Under the pieces are notes generated by a model that saw nothing but the letters and a program-made list of their open reading frames with translations, searched no databases and had not been told where the DNA came from. This document shows, one piece after another, positions 8,701 through 15,740 of a stretch of 23,913 nt of DNA. The stretch is from Aliicoccus persicus_A. GTDB taxonomy: Bacteria; Bacillota; Bacilli; Staphylococcales; Salinicoccaceae. Made by a program: the position numbers and the translations under genes. The stretch lies in assembly GCA_020741755.1 (NCBI GenBank), contig DYYI01000052.1, forward strand, positions 1-23,913. The letters run 5' to 3'. Position 1 is the stretch's first letter. Every line of letters begins with the position of its first letter.

Positions 8701-10078
8701 GAAAGAGTTATTCGGTGAAGAAAAAGTATATCGTGCGGGTACAATCGGTACGATTGCTGAAAAGACTGCGTTTGGTTATGTCAAAGGCTATATGAATGAT
8801 CATGGATTACAAAAGCGCAATGCTGAAGTCGAGCGACTCGTGCTTGGCTGTTCTGGCGTGAAGCGAACGACTGGGCAGCACCCAGGTGGAATTATCGTCG
8901 TTCCTGAAGATTATGATATATATGATTTCACACCGGTCCAGTATCCTGCAGATGACATTGAAGCAGAGTGGAAGACGACGCACTTTGATTTCCATTCGAT
9001 TGATGAGAACTTATTAAAACTCGATATACTTGGGCATGATGACCCGACGATGATTCGGATGTTACAAGATCTCTCAGGAATTGATCCGAAGACAATTCCT
9101 GTAGACGACAAAGATACGATGGCGTTGTTTAGTTCACCGAAAAGTCTCGGCGTCACTGCGGATGATATACTTTGTAAAACAGGAACACTCGGCGTACCAG
9201 AATTTGGGACGAGCTTCGTCAGACAGATGTTAGAAGATACCCGTCCGAGTACATTTAGTGAACTCGTACAGATTTCAGGATTATCTCACGGTACGGATGT
9301 ATGGTTAAACAACGCACAGGAGCTCGTGCGGAAAGGTATCGTTGAATTAAAAGACGTCATCGGTTGTCGTGACGATATTATGGTGCAGCTAATGTACGAT
9401 GGGCTCGAGCCAATTGAAGCGTTTAAAATTATGGAACGCGTGCGTAAAGGGCGTCAGTTGTTGCCCGAGCAAGAAATATTGATGCGACAAAATAATGTGC
9501 CGGAATGGTACATTGATTCATGTAACAAAATCAAGTATATGTTCCCGAAAGCACACGCTGCAGCTTATGTATTAATGGCGGTGCGTATCGCATACTTTAA
9601 AGTGCATTACCCATTGTTTTATTATGCGAGTTACTTTACGATCAGAGCTTCAGACTTTGATTTGCTGACAATGGTGCGAGACAAAGACGATATAAAAGCA
9701 GTCGTGCAAGATATGATTACGCGTGATCGCATGAACGACTTGTCGAAAAAAGAAAAAGATACACTGATTGTTTTAGAACTTGTCAATGAGATGGCACAGC
9801 GTGGCTATAAAATCCAGCCTGTGCATTTAGAAAAATCTAAAGCATTTGAATTTGTCATTGAAGATGATTCACTTATCCCACCGTTTATCTCTGTGCCTGG
9901 ACTTGGTGCTTCGGTCGCAAAACGAATCGTTGAAGCACGCGATGATGAAATGTTTTTATCGAAGGAAGATATGCAAAAACGCGGTGGTGTGTCTCAAAAG
10001 ATTATCGATTATTTAACGGAACTGAGAACACTCGATGGTCTACCTGACAAAGCACAGCTTTCGTTATTTGATTTATAA
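5780..10078 (+). CDS. polC: DNA polymerase III alpha subunit, Gram-positive PolC type
   Basis: Main replicative DNA polymerase with built-in 3'-5' proofreading. In order, numbered from this start: an N-terminal region and OB domain (to about 310); a PHP domain starting with HAH at 325-327; a DEDD exonuclease inserted in the PHP domain (about 415-580, Asp418 and Glu420 in FDVETTG); a zinc finger with Cys903/906 and Cys928/931; the polymerase core with catalytic Asp957 and Asp959 in VPDIDLNFSG; helix-hairpin-helix segments; and the C-terminal sliding-clamp motif QLSLFDL. The 1432 aa agree with the ~1436 usual for PolC. A GTG at 5768 in the same frame is possible, but AAGGTGGG at 5765-5772 sits 7 bases before ATG 5780 and overlaps that GTG. 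No clear promoter lies between the terminator and the gene, so expression may depend on readthrough or a promoter inside proS. Confidence 0.98.
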   Translation: MDKEQSYETLLKQIDLLDDNELSNGQFEKVVVNDKKRVWHFYLKFPGLLNVNTYERLYSHLSRGFENIAQVELVIDVEMLEQEKVLEYVAHCIEQTSITVHLKEQMLQAFKEVQHNTLVIHVSDEIQGNYFRKSLNGELIRALAKYGVHLDTVDYVVDTNKSIAQDDEVKQNILAEAEQIRVAHLEQLEKASKEPKAEVVEKQLGKFIDFDGVRPLNNVVDEEYNVKIEGLIFSKKVIVTKTKKHILNINITDYTDSITCKAFSRNGKNDEAVFESLSEGDWAIVEGNVEYDTFSNEIVLNIRNLRVVNRQKKTDKSEVKRVELHAHTQMSAMDAIPSAEELINRARDFGHTAVAITDHNNLQSFPQAFNALDRDKVKDGTEIKVLYGMEGLLVNDGASITYNPKDKPLADETFVVFDVETTGLSSKYDKIIELAATKVVNGEIIDEFSTFVNPHQKLSQTIIDLTKIEDKDLVDAEDIDPVIRRFKDWVGDATFVAHNASFDMGFIQAAYRGSDLGEYKNSVIDTLELSRTINTDSKKHGLNNLAKKYNVELEQHHRAIYDTRATSYIFIKMLRQLKELGIENIADIDGDLSNDDAYKRAMPTHVNLLVKNQTGLKNLFKLVSLSLTDHFYRSPRIRKKMLTKYREGLLIGSSCDNGELFTAAMQGTYSEAKEIAKFYDYIEVFPKDLYMRLLDREIIHDESMLEDIINNLIKIGDELNIPVVATGNVHYLDKWDKTSREILVKSNPGNPLSRGRLPDAHFRTTDEMLESFAFLGKERAYEIVVENTNKIADSIDYIEVIKNGLYPPKMDGADEEVRELCYMNAHKLYGPNLPEEVVERLEFELNNIISNNFSVIYLISQKLVQKSLDDGYLVGSRGSVGSSFVATMLNITEVNPLPPHYICSECHHVEFFTDGSVSSGYDLKDSTCESCGTPLIKEGQDIPFETFLGFKGDKVPDIDLNFSGDYQAVAHHYTKELFGEEKVYRAGTIGTIAEKTAFGYVKGYMNDHGLQKRNAEVERLVLGCSGVKRTTGQHPGGIIVVPEDYDIYDFTPVQYPADDIEAEWKTTHFDFHSIDENLLKLDILGHDDPTMIRMLQDLSGIDPKTIPVDDKDTMALFSSPKSLGVTADDILCKTGTLGVPEFGTSFVRQMLEDTRPSTFSELVQISGLSHGTDVWLNNAQELVRKGIVELKDVIGCRDDIMVQLMYDGLEPIEAFKIMERVRKGRQLLPEQEILMRQNNVPEWYIDSCNKIKYMFPKAHAAAYVLMAVRIAYFKVHYPLFYYASYFTIRASDFDLLTMVRDKDDIKAVVQDMITRDRMNDLSKKEKDTLIVLELVNEMAQRGYKIQPVHLEKSKAFEFVIEDDSLIPPFISVPGLGASVAKRIVEARDDEMFLSKEDMQKRGGVSQKIIDYLTELRTLDGLPDKAQLSLFDL

Positions 10079-10108
10079 ACATGAAAATGTGATAGAATTA
10101 ACGATAAA

Positions 10109-10137
10109 TTGCATAAAATAAGTATTTATGCTATTAT
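10109..10137 (+). promoter_or_regulatory. Sigma-A-type promoter of the rimP-nusA-infB operon
   Basis: A -35 box TTGCAT (10109-10114), a 17-base spacer and a -10 box TATTAT (10132-10137) with an extended TG at 10129-10130. Transcription would start near 10144, which places the 13-bp hairpin at 10163-10193 in the 5' leader. Spacing is ideal and 9 of 12 box positions match consensus. Confidence 0.7.
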
Positions 10138-10162
10138 ATTAATGTTGAATAGCAAATTGTGT

Positions 10163-10200
10163 AGAGAAGAACGGGGGAATCCCGTTCTTCTCTTAGTTTT
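10163..10200 (+). terminator. Leader terminator/attenuator before rimP-nusA; also ends polC
   Basis: Perfect 13-bp stem (10163-10175 AGAGAAGAACGGG with 10181-10193), a 5-base loop GGAAT, then TTAGTTTT, a U-tract broken by AG. It lies between the rimP promoter and the rimP ribosome binding site, so it sits inside the operon leader as well as behind polC. In Bacillus subtilis the nusA operon is known to be limited by NusA-stimulated termination in its leader, and interrupted U-tracts are typical of such NusA-dependent terminators. The same role here is an inference. Confidence 0.75.
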
Positions 10201-10214
10201 AGAGAGGTGATTTT

Positions 10215-10682
10215 TTGAATCAAATTGAACAAAACATTGTAGACCACGTCAAACCAGAGTTTGAAACGCTCGGTTATCTACTTGTCGATGTTGAATATAA
10301 AAAAGAAGGGAAAGATTTCTTTTTAAGACTATTCATTGACAAAAACGGTGGTGTGACAATTGAGGATTGTGTACGCGCAAGCGAAGCGATTAGTGAGAAG
10401 CTTGATGAATGGGATTTAATTTCTGGTGCATATTTCTTAGATGTATCATCTCCTGGTGCTGAGAGACCAATCAAAACTGAAGAAGATTTACAGACAACAT
10501 TGAACAATGGCATTTATGTCAAAACGTATCAACAAATCGGTAGCGAGAAAGAGTGGATAGGTGTGCTTACTGGCTATGATGAAGATACTGTAACGATTGA
10601 ATACAAAGATAAAGCACGTAAAAAAACAATAACGATTGATAGAGATAAAATCGCAACTATCAGAAAAGCTGTTTTATTATAA
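10215..10682 (+). CDS. rimP: Ribosome maturation factor RimP
   Basis: Cytosolic factor for assembly of the 30S subunit. The 155-aa protein has the usual two-domain plan: an N-terminal alpha/beta domain (to about residue 85) with the family motif DVSSPGAERPIK around 75-86, and a C-terminal Sm-like beta-barrel. The start is TTG at 10215, preceded by AGAGGTGA (10203-10210) with a short 4-base spacer; no better in-frame ATG is available. It is the first gene of the nusA-infB operon. nusA starts 16 bases after its stop codon. Confidence 0.95.
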   Translation: MNQIEQNIVDHVKPEFETLGYLLVDVEYKKEGKDFFLRLFIDKNGGVTIEDCVRASEAISEKLDEWDLISGAYFLDVSSPGAERPIKTEEDLQTTLNNGIYVKTYQQIGSEKEWIGVLTGYDEDTVTIEYKDKARKKTITIDRDKIATIRKAVLL

Positions 10683-10683
10683 C

Positions 10684-10701
10684 GGAGGAATGGTTAAATT
10701 G
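10684..10701 (+). promoter_or_regulatory. Ribosome binding site that fixes the nusA start
   Basis: GGAGG at 10684-10688 lies 10 bases before TTG 10699. The in-frame ATG at 10690 touches this site and is too close to be used, and a TTG at 10636 lies inside rimP with no good site. The TTG at 10699 also gives the N-terminus that best matches NusA relatives. Confidence 0.75.
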
Positions 10702-11742
10702 AATCAAGAACTAATCAATGCGATTGATTTTATTCAGAAAGAAAAGAATATACCCAGAGAAGTACTCATTGAGGCTGTTGAAGCAGCACTCTTAACTGCA
10801 TACAAAAAAAATTACACACAGCACAAAAATGTAACGGTTGAACTGAACACAGAAACGGGTGGTTACCGCGTTGTTTCACGTAAAGATGTTGTGGAAGAAG
10901 TGACGGATACGACGGCAGAAATCGACCTAGAAACGGCGAGAGAATTAAACCCAGCATATGAAGTCGGGGATCCATATGATGAAGATGTGACGCCTAAAGA
11001 TTTTAACCGTGTTGGTGCTCAAGCTGCGAAACAAGCTGTTATGCAACGGTTAAGAGATGCTGAACGCGGTATTCTCTATGATGAGTTTATCGATAAGGAA
11101 GATGAGTTATTGAATGGAGTAGTCGATCGTGTGGATCACCGCTTTGTCTTCGTTCAACTCGGCAAAACAGATGCAGTATTAAGTGAACAAGAACAGATGC
11201 CGAATGAAAAATACACACCAGGTGACAAAATTAAAGTATATGTAAACAAAGTTGAGCAGACAACAAAAGGACCGCAGATCTTTGTATCTCGTACACACCC
11301 AAATTTGTTAAAGCGTCTGTTTGAACGTGAAGTTCCTGAAATTTATGATGGTACTGTAGAAATTATGAGTGTTGCTCGCGAAGCAGGAGAACGTTCAAAA
11401 ATAAGTGTCTACGCGGAAAATCCAGATGTCGACGCTGTCGGCTCATGTGTTGGTGCGCGTGGTGCGCGTGTTGAAGCGATTGTAAATGAACTGTCTGGTG
11501 AAAAAATTGATATTGTGCTATGGAATGAAGACCCAGAAATTTTTGTTAAAAATGCACTGAGTCCTTCTCAAGTAGTCAGTGTTGAAGTAGATGAAGAAAA
11601 CAAATCTACAGTCGTCACTGTACCGAGCCATCAGCTATCGCTTGCAATCGGTAAACGTGGTCAAAATGCTAGATTAGCAGCAAAGCTAACTGGATGGAAA
11701 ATTGATATTAAAAGTGAAAGTAGCGACTTGACAGAAGAATAG
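10699..11742 (+). CDS. nusA: Transcription termination/elongation factor NusA
   Basis: RNA polymerase-binding factor that promotes pausing, intrinsic termination and antitermination complexes. In order: an N-terminal RNAP-binding domain (1-125, with PKDFNRVGAQAAKQ), an S1 domain (about 130-200), KH1 (about 200-275, with GSCVGARGARV) and KH2 (about 275-340, with LAIGKRGQNARLAAK). At 347 aa it stops a few residues after KH2. I recall staphylococcal NusA as about 390 aa with an acidic tail, so that tail is missing here. The start is TTG at 10699 (see the ribosome binding site entry). Its own level is probably set by termination in the leader at 10163-10200 (inference). rnpM follows after 17 bases. 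Confidence 0.97.
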   Translation: MNQELINAIDFIQKEKNIPREVLIEAVEAALLTAYKKNYTQHKNVTVELNTETGGYRVVSRKDVVEEVTDTTAEIDLETARELNPAYEVGDPYDEDVTPKDFNRVGAQAAKQAVMQRLRDAERGILYDEFIDKEDELLNGVVDRVDHRFVFVQLGKTDAVLSEQEQMPNEKYTPGDKIKVYVNKVEQTTKGPQIFVSRTHPNLLKRLFEREVPEIYDGTVEIMSVAREAGERSKISVYAENPDVDAVGSCVGARGARVEAIVNELSGEKIDIVLWNEDPEIFVKNALSPSQVVSVEVDEENKSTVVTVPSHQLSLAIGKRGQNARLAAKLTGWKIDIKSESSDLTEE

Positions 11743-11759
11743 TATTTGGGAGTGATAAC

Positions 11760-12044
11760 ATGAAGAAGAAAATCCCGATGAGAAAATGTATATTGACGAA
11801 TCAAATGTATCCAAAAAAAGATTTGATTCGGATCGTTGTCAATAAAGAGAATGAAGTATTTGCTGATGCAACTGGCAAGGTCAATGGACGTGGCAGTTAT
11901 GTGGTCAAAAACCTAGATGCTGTTCAAGATGCACGCAATAAAAAGAAACTCGAATCCATGCTCGATTTTAGTACAGAACACCTGGATCCAGTATACGATG
12001 AGATCATACGTCTTATATATAGAGAGGATATTCCAAAGCGATGA
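11760..12044 (+). CDS. rnpM: YlxR-family RNA-binding protein (RNase P modulator RnpM)
   Basis: Small cytosolic protein of 94 aa, DUF448/YlxR family. The family hallmarks are R-K-C-I-L-T-N near residues 7-13, KKDLIRIV at 20-27 and GRGSYV around 43-48 (GRGAY in most relatives). The B. subtilis homologue has been reported to bind the RNase P RNA and damp its activity, hence the name RnpM; transfer of that role to this protein is by homology. ATG at 11760 has GGGAGTGAT upstream. Its stop overlaps the ylxQ start by 4 bases (ATGA), so the two are translationally coupled inside the nusA-infB operon. Confidence 0.93.
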   Translation: MKKKIPMRKCILTNQMYPKKDLIRIVVNKENEVFADATGKVNGRGSYVVKNLDAVQDARNKKKLESMLDFSTEHLDPVYDEIIRLIYREDIPKR

Positions 12045-12346
12045 AAGAAGTCATGTCTCTATTAGGACTTAGTAAGCGTGCTGGGAAACTCGTTCCAGGA
12101 GAGGCTCAGGCATTGGAAGCAGTAAGAAATAACAAAGCGAAATTAATCTTTGTCGCGAATGATGCTGGTGTGAACACGAGCAAGCGCATGCACGATAAAG
12201 CAAAATATTATAACGTACCACTTGTGGACATTTTTTCAAAAGATGAGTTGAGTATTGCAACAGGAGATTGCAACCGCATTGTTTGTGCGGTGACAGATAA
12301 GGGTTTTAGCAAAAAAATGTTAGAACTTATCGAGAAAGGACAGTGA
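12041..12346 (+). CDS. ylxQ: YlxQ, L7Ae-family (kink-turn) RNA-binding protein
   Basis: A 101-aa protein of the ribosomal L7Ae/L30e/S12e fold. The family's RNA-contacting segment is seen in GLSKRAGKLVPGEAQ (about residues 9-23), and the core strand KLIFVANDAG is at about 34-43. Homologues bind kink-turn RNA, but their cellular target is not settled. ATG at 12041 overlaps the rnpM stop, with AGAGAGGAT 10 bases upstream. infB follows after 4 bases. The constant pairing with rnpM and infB in Firmicutes suggests a job in RNA or ribosome biogenesis (inference). Confidence 0.93.
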   Translation: MKEVMSLLGLSKRAGKLVPGEAQALEAVRNNKAKLIFVANDAGVNTSKRMHDKAKYYNVPLVDIFSKDELSIATGDCNRIVCAVTDKGFSKKMLELIEKGQ

Positions 12347-12350
12347 TTCA

Positions 12351-14399
12351 ATGACTAAAATTAGAATCTACGAATATGCAAAAGAAAATGATTTACAAAG
12401 TAAACAGGTGATTGATTTTCTAAACGAAATTGGTGTTGAAGCTGGTAGTCATATGAAATCATTAAGTGATGATGAAGTTGAATTACTGGATGCAGAATTT
12501 AAATTAGAAACAGATGATGTCGATCAGTATGGCGACGACTACGAAGATGCACCTAAGAAACAAAAATCTAAAAAGAACACACAGAAAAAAGAACGTGCGA
12601 AAGCAACCGAACAAAAACCTGTTGAACAGCCGACGACGACTGAAGATGGAGAAAAAATTCTCTATTACACAGCAGATACTACGGTAGGTGAACTTGCTCA
12701 AAAATTAGGTGTTGATGCATCTAAAATCATTAAAGATTTATTCATGGTTGGTGTCGTAACAAATATTAACCAAACGCTGGAAGAAGAATCAATTGAACTG
12801 ATAGCGAGTGAACATGGATTTGTTGCACGTGAAGAGATCATTGTTGATGATATGGACTTAGATTCATTCTTCTTATTTGAAGAGGGAACTTTAACAGAAC
12901 CAAGACCATCAATCGTAACGATCATGGGACACGTTGACCATGGTAAGACAACGTTGCTCGATTCTATCCGTAATACAAAAGTAACAGCGGGTGAAGCTGG
13001 TGGGATTACACAACATATTGGTGCCTATCAAATTGAAAACGATGGTAAGCCGATTACATTTTTAGATACACCAGGACACGCGGCATTTACGACGATGCGT
13101 GCACGCGGAGCACTTGTCACAGATATTACAGTACTTGTCGTTGCTGCAGATGATGGTGTCATGCCGCAAACAATTGAAGCGATTAACCATGCAAAAGCAG
13201 CAGAAGTTCCAATCATTGTTGCGGTAAACAAGATGGATAAGCCAACAGCGAATCCGGATCGTGTCATGACAGAGCTTGGTGAACATGGTCTTTATCCTGA
13301 AGATTGGGGTGGAGATACGATATTTGTTCAACTGTCAGCATTGTCAGGTGACGGGATTGATGATTTACTTGAAATGATCGGGCTTGTCAGTGAGATGGAA
13401 GAGTTTAAAACGGACTCTAAGCGTCCCGCAATCGGTACGGTCATTGAGGCTGAACTCGATAAGTCTCGTGGACCGGCAGCATCGTTGATCGTCCAACACG
13501 GTACGCTGCGTGTTGGTGACTCAATCGTAGTTGGTAATACGTATGGTAAAGTGCGTGCAATGGTCAATGACCTCGGAGAACGTATTAAAGAGGCACCACC
13601 TTCGTTGCCTGTAGAAATTACAGGTTTAAATGATGTACCACTTGCTGGTGACCGATTTGTTGTCTTTACAGACGACAGAAAAGCACGTTCAATCGGTGAG
13701 GCACGCAGTAAAGAACAAGTGTTGAGAGACCGTGAAAAAACGTCTAAAGTAAGTTTAGAAAATTTATTTGATCACTTAAAAGAAGGCGAAACGAAAGACT
13801 TAAATGTCATCGTGAAAGGTGATGTTCAAGGTACGGTTGAAGCGCTCAGTGCATCGCTCATGAAGATTGATATCGAAGGTGTAAACGTTCGTATCATCCA
13901 TACAGGTGTTGGGGCAATTAATGAATCAGATGTTACACTTGCAACAGCATCTTCTGCAATAATTATCGGTTTCAATGTTAGACCAGATGTCAATGCGAAA
14001 CGTGCAGCGGATCGCGAAGATATCGATATGCGTTTACACAGCGTTATCTATAAAGTGATTGAAGAGATTGAGCAGGCGATGACTGGACTTCTTGATCCAG
14101 AGTATGAAGAGCAAGTCATCGGTAACGTAGAAGTGCGTCAAACATTCAAAGTATCTAAAGTTGGGACAATCGCTGGTTCATACGTCACAGATGGGAAGAT
14201 TACGAGAGATTCTGGCGTGCGTGTCATTCGCGATGGTGTTGTCATTTACGAAGGTGAACTCGATCAGTTGAAGCGCTTTAAGGATGATGCAAAAGAAGTC
14301 ACAGCAGGATATGAATGTGGTATTACAATTAAAAACTTTAATGACGTAAAAGAAGGCGACATCTTCGAACCGTTCATTATGGTTGAGATTGAGAGGTAA
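12351..14399 (+). CDS. infB: Translation initiation factor IF-2
   Basis: GTPase that places initiator fMet-tRNA on the 30S subunit and drives subunit joining. An N-terminal IF2N helical module is at 1-50, then a short charged Lys/Glu-rich linker (about 55-100) and a second IF2N module (about 103-160). The G domain has G1 GHVDHGKT (193-200), G2 GGITQHIG (217-224), G3 DTPGH (239-243), G4 NKMD (293-296) and G5 SALSG. Domains II-IV follow, ending in the fMet-tRNA-binding C2 barrel. The length is 682 aa, slightly shorter than the ~705 I recall for Staphylococcus, mainly in the linker. ATG at 12351 has AGAAAGGA upstream. rbfA follows after 5 bases; the ylxP gene found here in B. subtilis is absent. 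Confidence 0.98.
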   Translation: MTKIRIYEYAKENDLQSKQVIDFLNEIGVEAGSHMKSLSDDEVELLDAEFKLETDDVDQYGDDYEDAPKKQKSKKNTQKKERAKATEQKPVEQPTTTEDGEKILYYTADTTVGELAQKLGVDASKIIKDLFMVGVVTNINQTLEEESIELIASEHGFVAREEIIVDDMDLDSFFLFEEGTLTEPRPSIVTIMGHVDHGKTTLLDSIRNTKVTAGEAGGITQHIGAYQIENDGKPITFLDTPGHAAFTTMRARGALVTDITVLVVAADDGVMPQTIEAINHAKAAEVPIIVAVNKMDKPTANPDRVMTELGEHGLYPEDWGGDTIFVQLSALSGDGIDDLLEMIGLVSEMEEFKTDSKRPAIGTVIEAELDKSRGPAASLIVQHGTLRVGDSIVVGNTYGKVRAMVNDLGERIKEAPPSLPVEITGLNDVPLAGDRFVVFTDDRKARSIGEARSKEQVLRDREKTSKVSLENLFDHLKEGETKDLNVIVKGDVQGTVEALSASLMKIDIEGVNVRIIHTGVGAINESDVTLATASSAIIIGFNVRPDVNAKRAADREDIDMRLHSVIYKVIEEIEQAMTGLLDPEYEEQVIGNVEVRQTFKVSKVGTIAGSYVTDGKITRDSGVRVIRDGVVIYEGELDQLKRFKDDAKEVTAGYECGITIKNFNDVKEGDIFEPFIMVEIER

Positions 14400-14404
14400 T
14401 ATAT

Positions 14405-14743
14405 ATGAGTAACAATAGACGAGAAAGAGTTGCAGAAGAAATTAAAAAGATTGTCAGCGAAGCAGTACGTACAGAAATCAACGATCCAAAATTAGGAATG
14501 ATGACGGTTACTGATGTTGAAATGACACAAGAGCTAGAAGTTGCAACGATTTACTTCACAACATTGAATGAAAACAAAGAAGATGCTGAAGAAGTATTAA
14601 ACAAGGCGAAAGGTTTAATTCGCAGTGAAGTTGCAAAAGAAATTCGTTTAAGAAAAGCTCCAGAAATTGTTTTTAAACACGATAATTCAATTGAGTATGG
14701 CAGTCGCATTGAATCATTACTCAATGAAATTCGTGACAAATAA
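14405..14743 (+). CDS. rbfA: Ribosome-binding factor A
   Basis: Small KH-fold protein (112 aa) that binds the 30S subunit during late 16S rRNA maturation and in cold adaptation. Family features: the N-terminal R-x-x-RVAEEIKKIVSEA helix, INDPKLGMMTVTDVE (about residues 25-39), the strand EVATIYFTTL (about 45-54) and the C-terminal LRKAPEIVFKHDNS(I)EYG block. The ribosome binding site GAGAGGT at 14391-14397 lies over the last codons and stop of infB, so translation is probably coupled. A long hairpin lies between rbfA and truB. Confidence 0.96.
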   Translation: MSNNRRERVAEEIKKIVSEAVRTEINDPKLGMMTVTDVEMTQELEVATIYFTTLNENKEDAEEVLNKAKGLIRSEVAKEIRLRKAPEIVFKHDNSIEYGSRIESLLNEIRDK

Positions 14744-14764
14744 GCGTACACAACGCATTTTAAT

Positions 14765-14815
14765 AGGCACGGTGTTCAATCAGTCAATTATCAACGACAC
14801 TGATGCACCGTGCCT
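14765..14815 (+). other. Long two-part hairpin between rbfA and truB
   Basis: AGGCACGGTG (14765-14774) pairs perfectly with CACCGTGCCT (14806-14815). Inside it ATCAGT (14779-14784) pairs with ACTGAT (14799-14804), with a 14-base terminal loop and a small asymmetric internal loop. It is followed only by GAAATTTTA, so it is not a standard intrinsic terminator. It lies 30 bases before the truB start. Its role is unknown; an RNase processing or mRNA-stability element, or a weak attenuator, is possible. Confidence 0.7.
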
Positions 14816-14844
14816 GAAATTTTACATAAAGTGGGGACATACAG

Positions 14845-15729
14845 ATGAACGGCGTGCTGCTCATTAATAAGCCTAAAGGTATGACAAGTCATGATGTAAT
14901 ATATAAAGTGAGAAGAAGACTCGGGACAAAACGTGTTGGACATACGGGCACGCTTGATCCAGATGTTACTGGGCTGCTCGTCGTCGTTGTTGGCCAAGCA
15001 ACAAAGCTCACTGAAATCTTACAACAGCGGGAGAAAGGGTATGAGGCGAGAGTGACATTAGGCGTTTCGACAGAAACCGAGGATGCGACTGGTGCAGTAA
15101 CAAGCACTTCAAGTGTTGATCATATAACAGTTGACGCAATTGATCAGGCTGTTCAATCATTCGATGGTCAGTATGAACAAATGGTGCCGCTATATTCATC
15201 AGTAAAAGTGAACGGTTGGAAACTCTATGAATATGCACGAAATAATTTGCCAGTTGAACGTCCGATTAAGACAGTTCATATCCATTCGATAGAACGCACA
15301 TCTAAAGTCGAATTGAATGACGAACAGTTATCATTTAATATAGATGTCAGGTGTTCAAAAGGAACATATATACGAACTTTAGCAGTCGATATCGGTAAAA
15401 AACTTGGTGTGGATGCACATCTATCATCACTCGTGCGCACGATGAGTTGTGGTTTTCATATTGATGATGCAGTGACATTAGAAGAGATGAGTGCGGATGA
15501 CATTATCCCGATTGGAACATTCTTAACGGATGATCCGATTGTAGACCTCTCTGAACATGATGCTTTGCTTTTTAAAGTAAGGAATGGACAGAAGGTCTCA
15601 TTACAAGAAATTCGAGAAATGGTGCCGCATGATGCGCCACGTGTGCTGTTTAAGAATCAAGGTGTGCCAATTGGTATTTATCAATTACAGGATGAAATAT
15701 ATAGAACGTTTAAAATGTTTAATTTGTAG
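14845..15729 (+). CDS. truB: tRNA pseudouridine-55 synthase
   Basis: Makes the universal pseudouridine 55 in the T-loop of tRNAs. The catalytic Asp38 lies in GHTGTLDPDVTGLL, and the N-terminal INKPKGMTSHDVI is at 7-19. The motif RCSKGTYIRTLAVDIGKKLG (about 169-188) is the second family block, and the C-terminal ~60 residues form the PUA-like tail. The length of 294 aa is normal. ATG at 14845 is preceded by GTGGGGA (14831-14837), a moderate ribosome binding site. Its stop codon overlaps the ribosome binding site of ribF. Transcription probably continues from the rimP promoter through the intergenic hairpin. Confidence 0.97.
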   Translation: MNGVLLINKPKGMTSHDVIYKVRRRLGTKRVGHTGTLDPDVTGLLVVVVGQATKLTEILQQREKGYEARVTLGVSTETEDATGAVTSTSSVDHITVDAIDQAVQSFDGQYEQMVPLYSSVKVNGWKLYEYARNNLPVERPIKTVHIHSIERTSKVELNDEQLSFNIDVRCSKGTYIRTLAVDIGKKLGVDAHLSSLVRTMSCGFHIDDAVTLEEMSADDIIPIGTFLTDDPIVDLSEHDALLFKVRNGQKVSLQEIREMVPHDAPRVLFKNQGVPIGIYQLQDEIYRTFKMFNL

Positions 15730-15740
15730 GAGGAGATTAC

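Noticed and set aside
10636..10698. Longer nusA start at TTG 10636 or at ATG 10690
   Set aside because: The first lies within rimP with no suitable ribosome binding site; the second touches the GGAGGA site, leaving no spacer.
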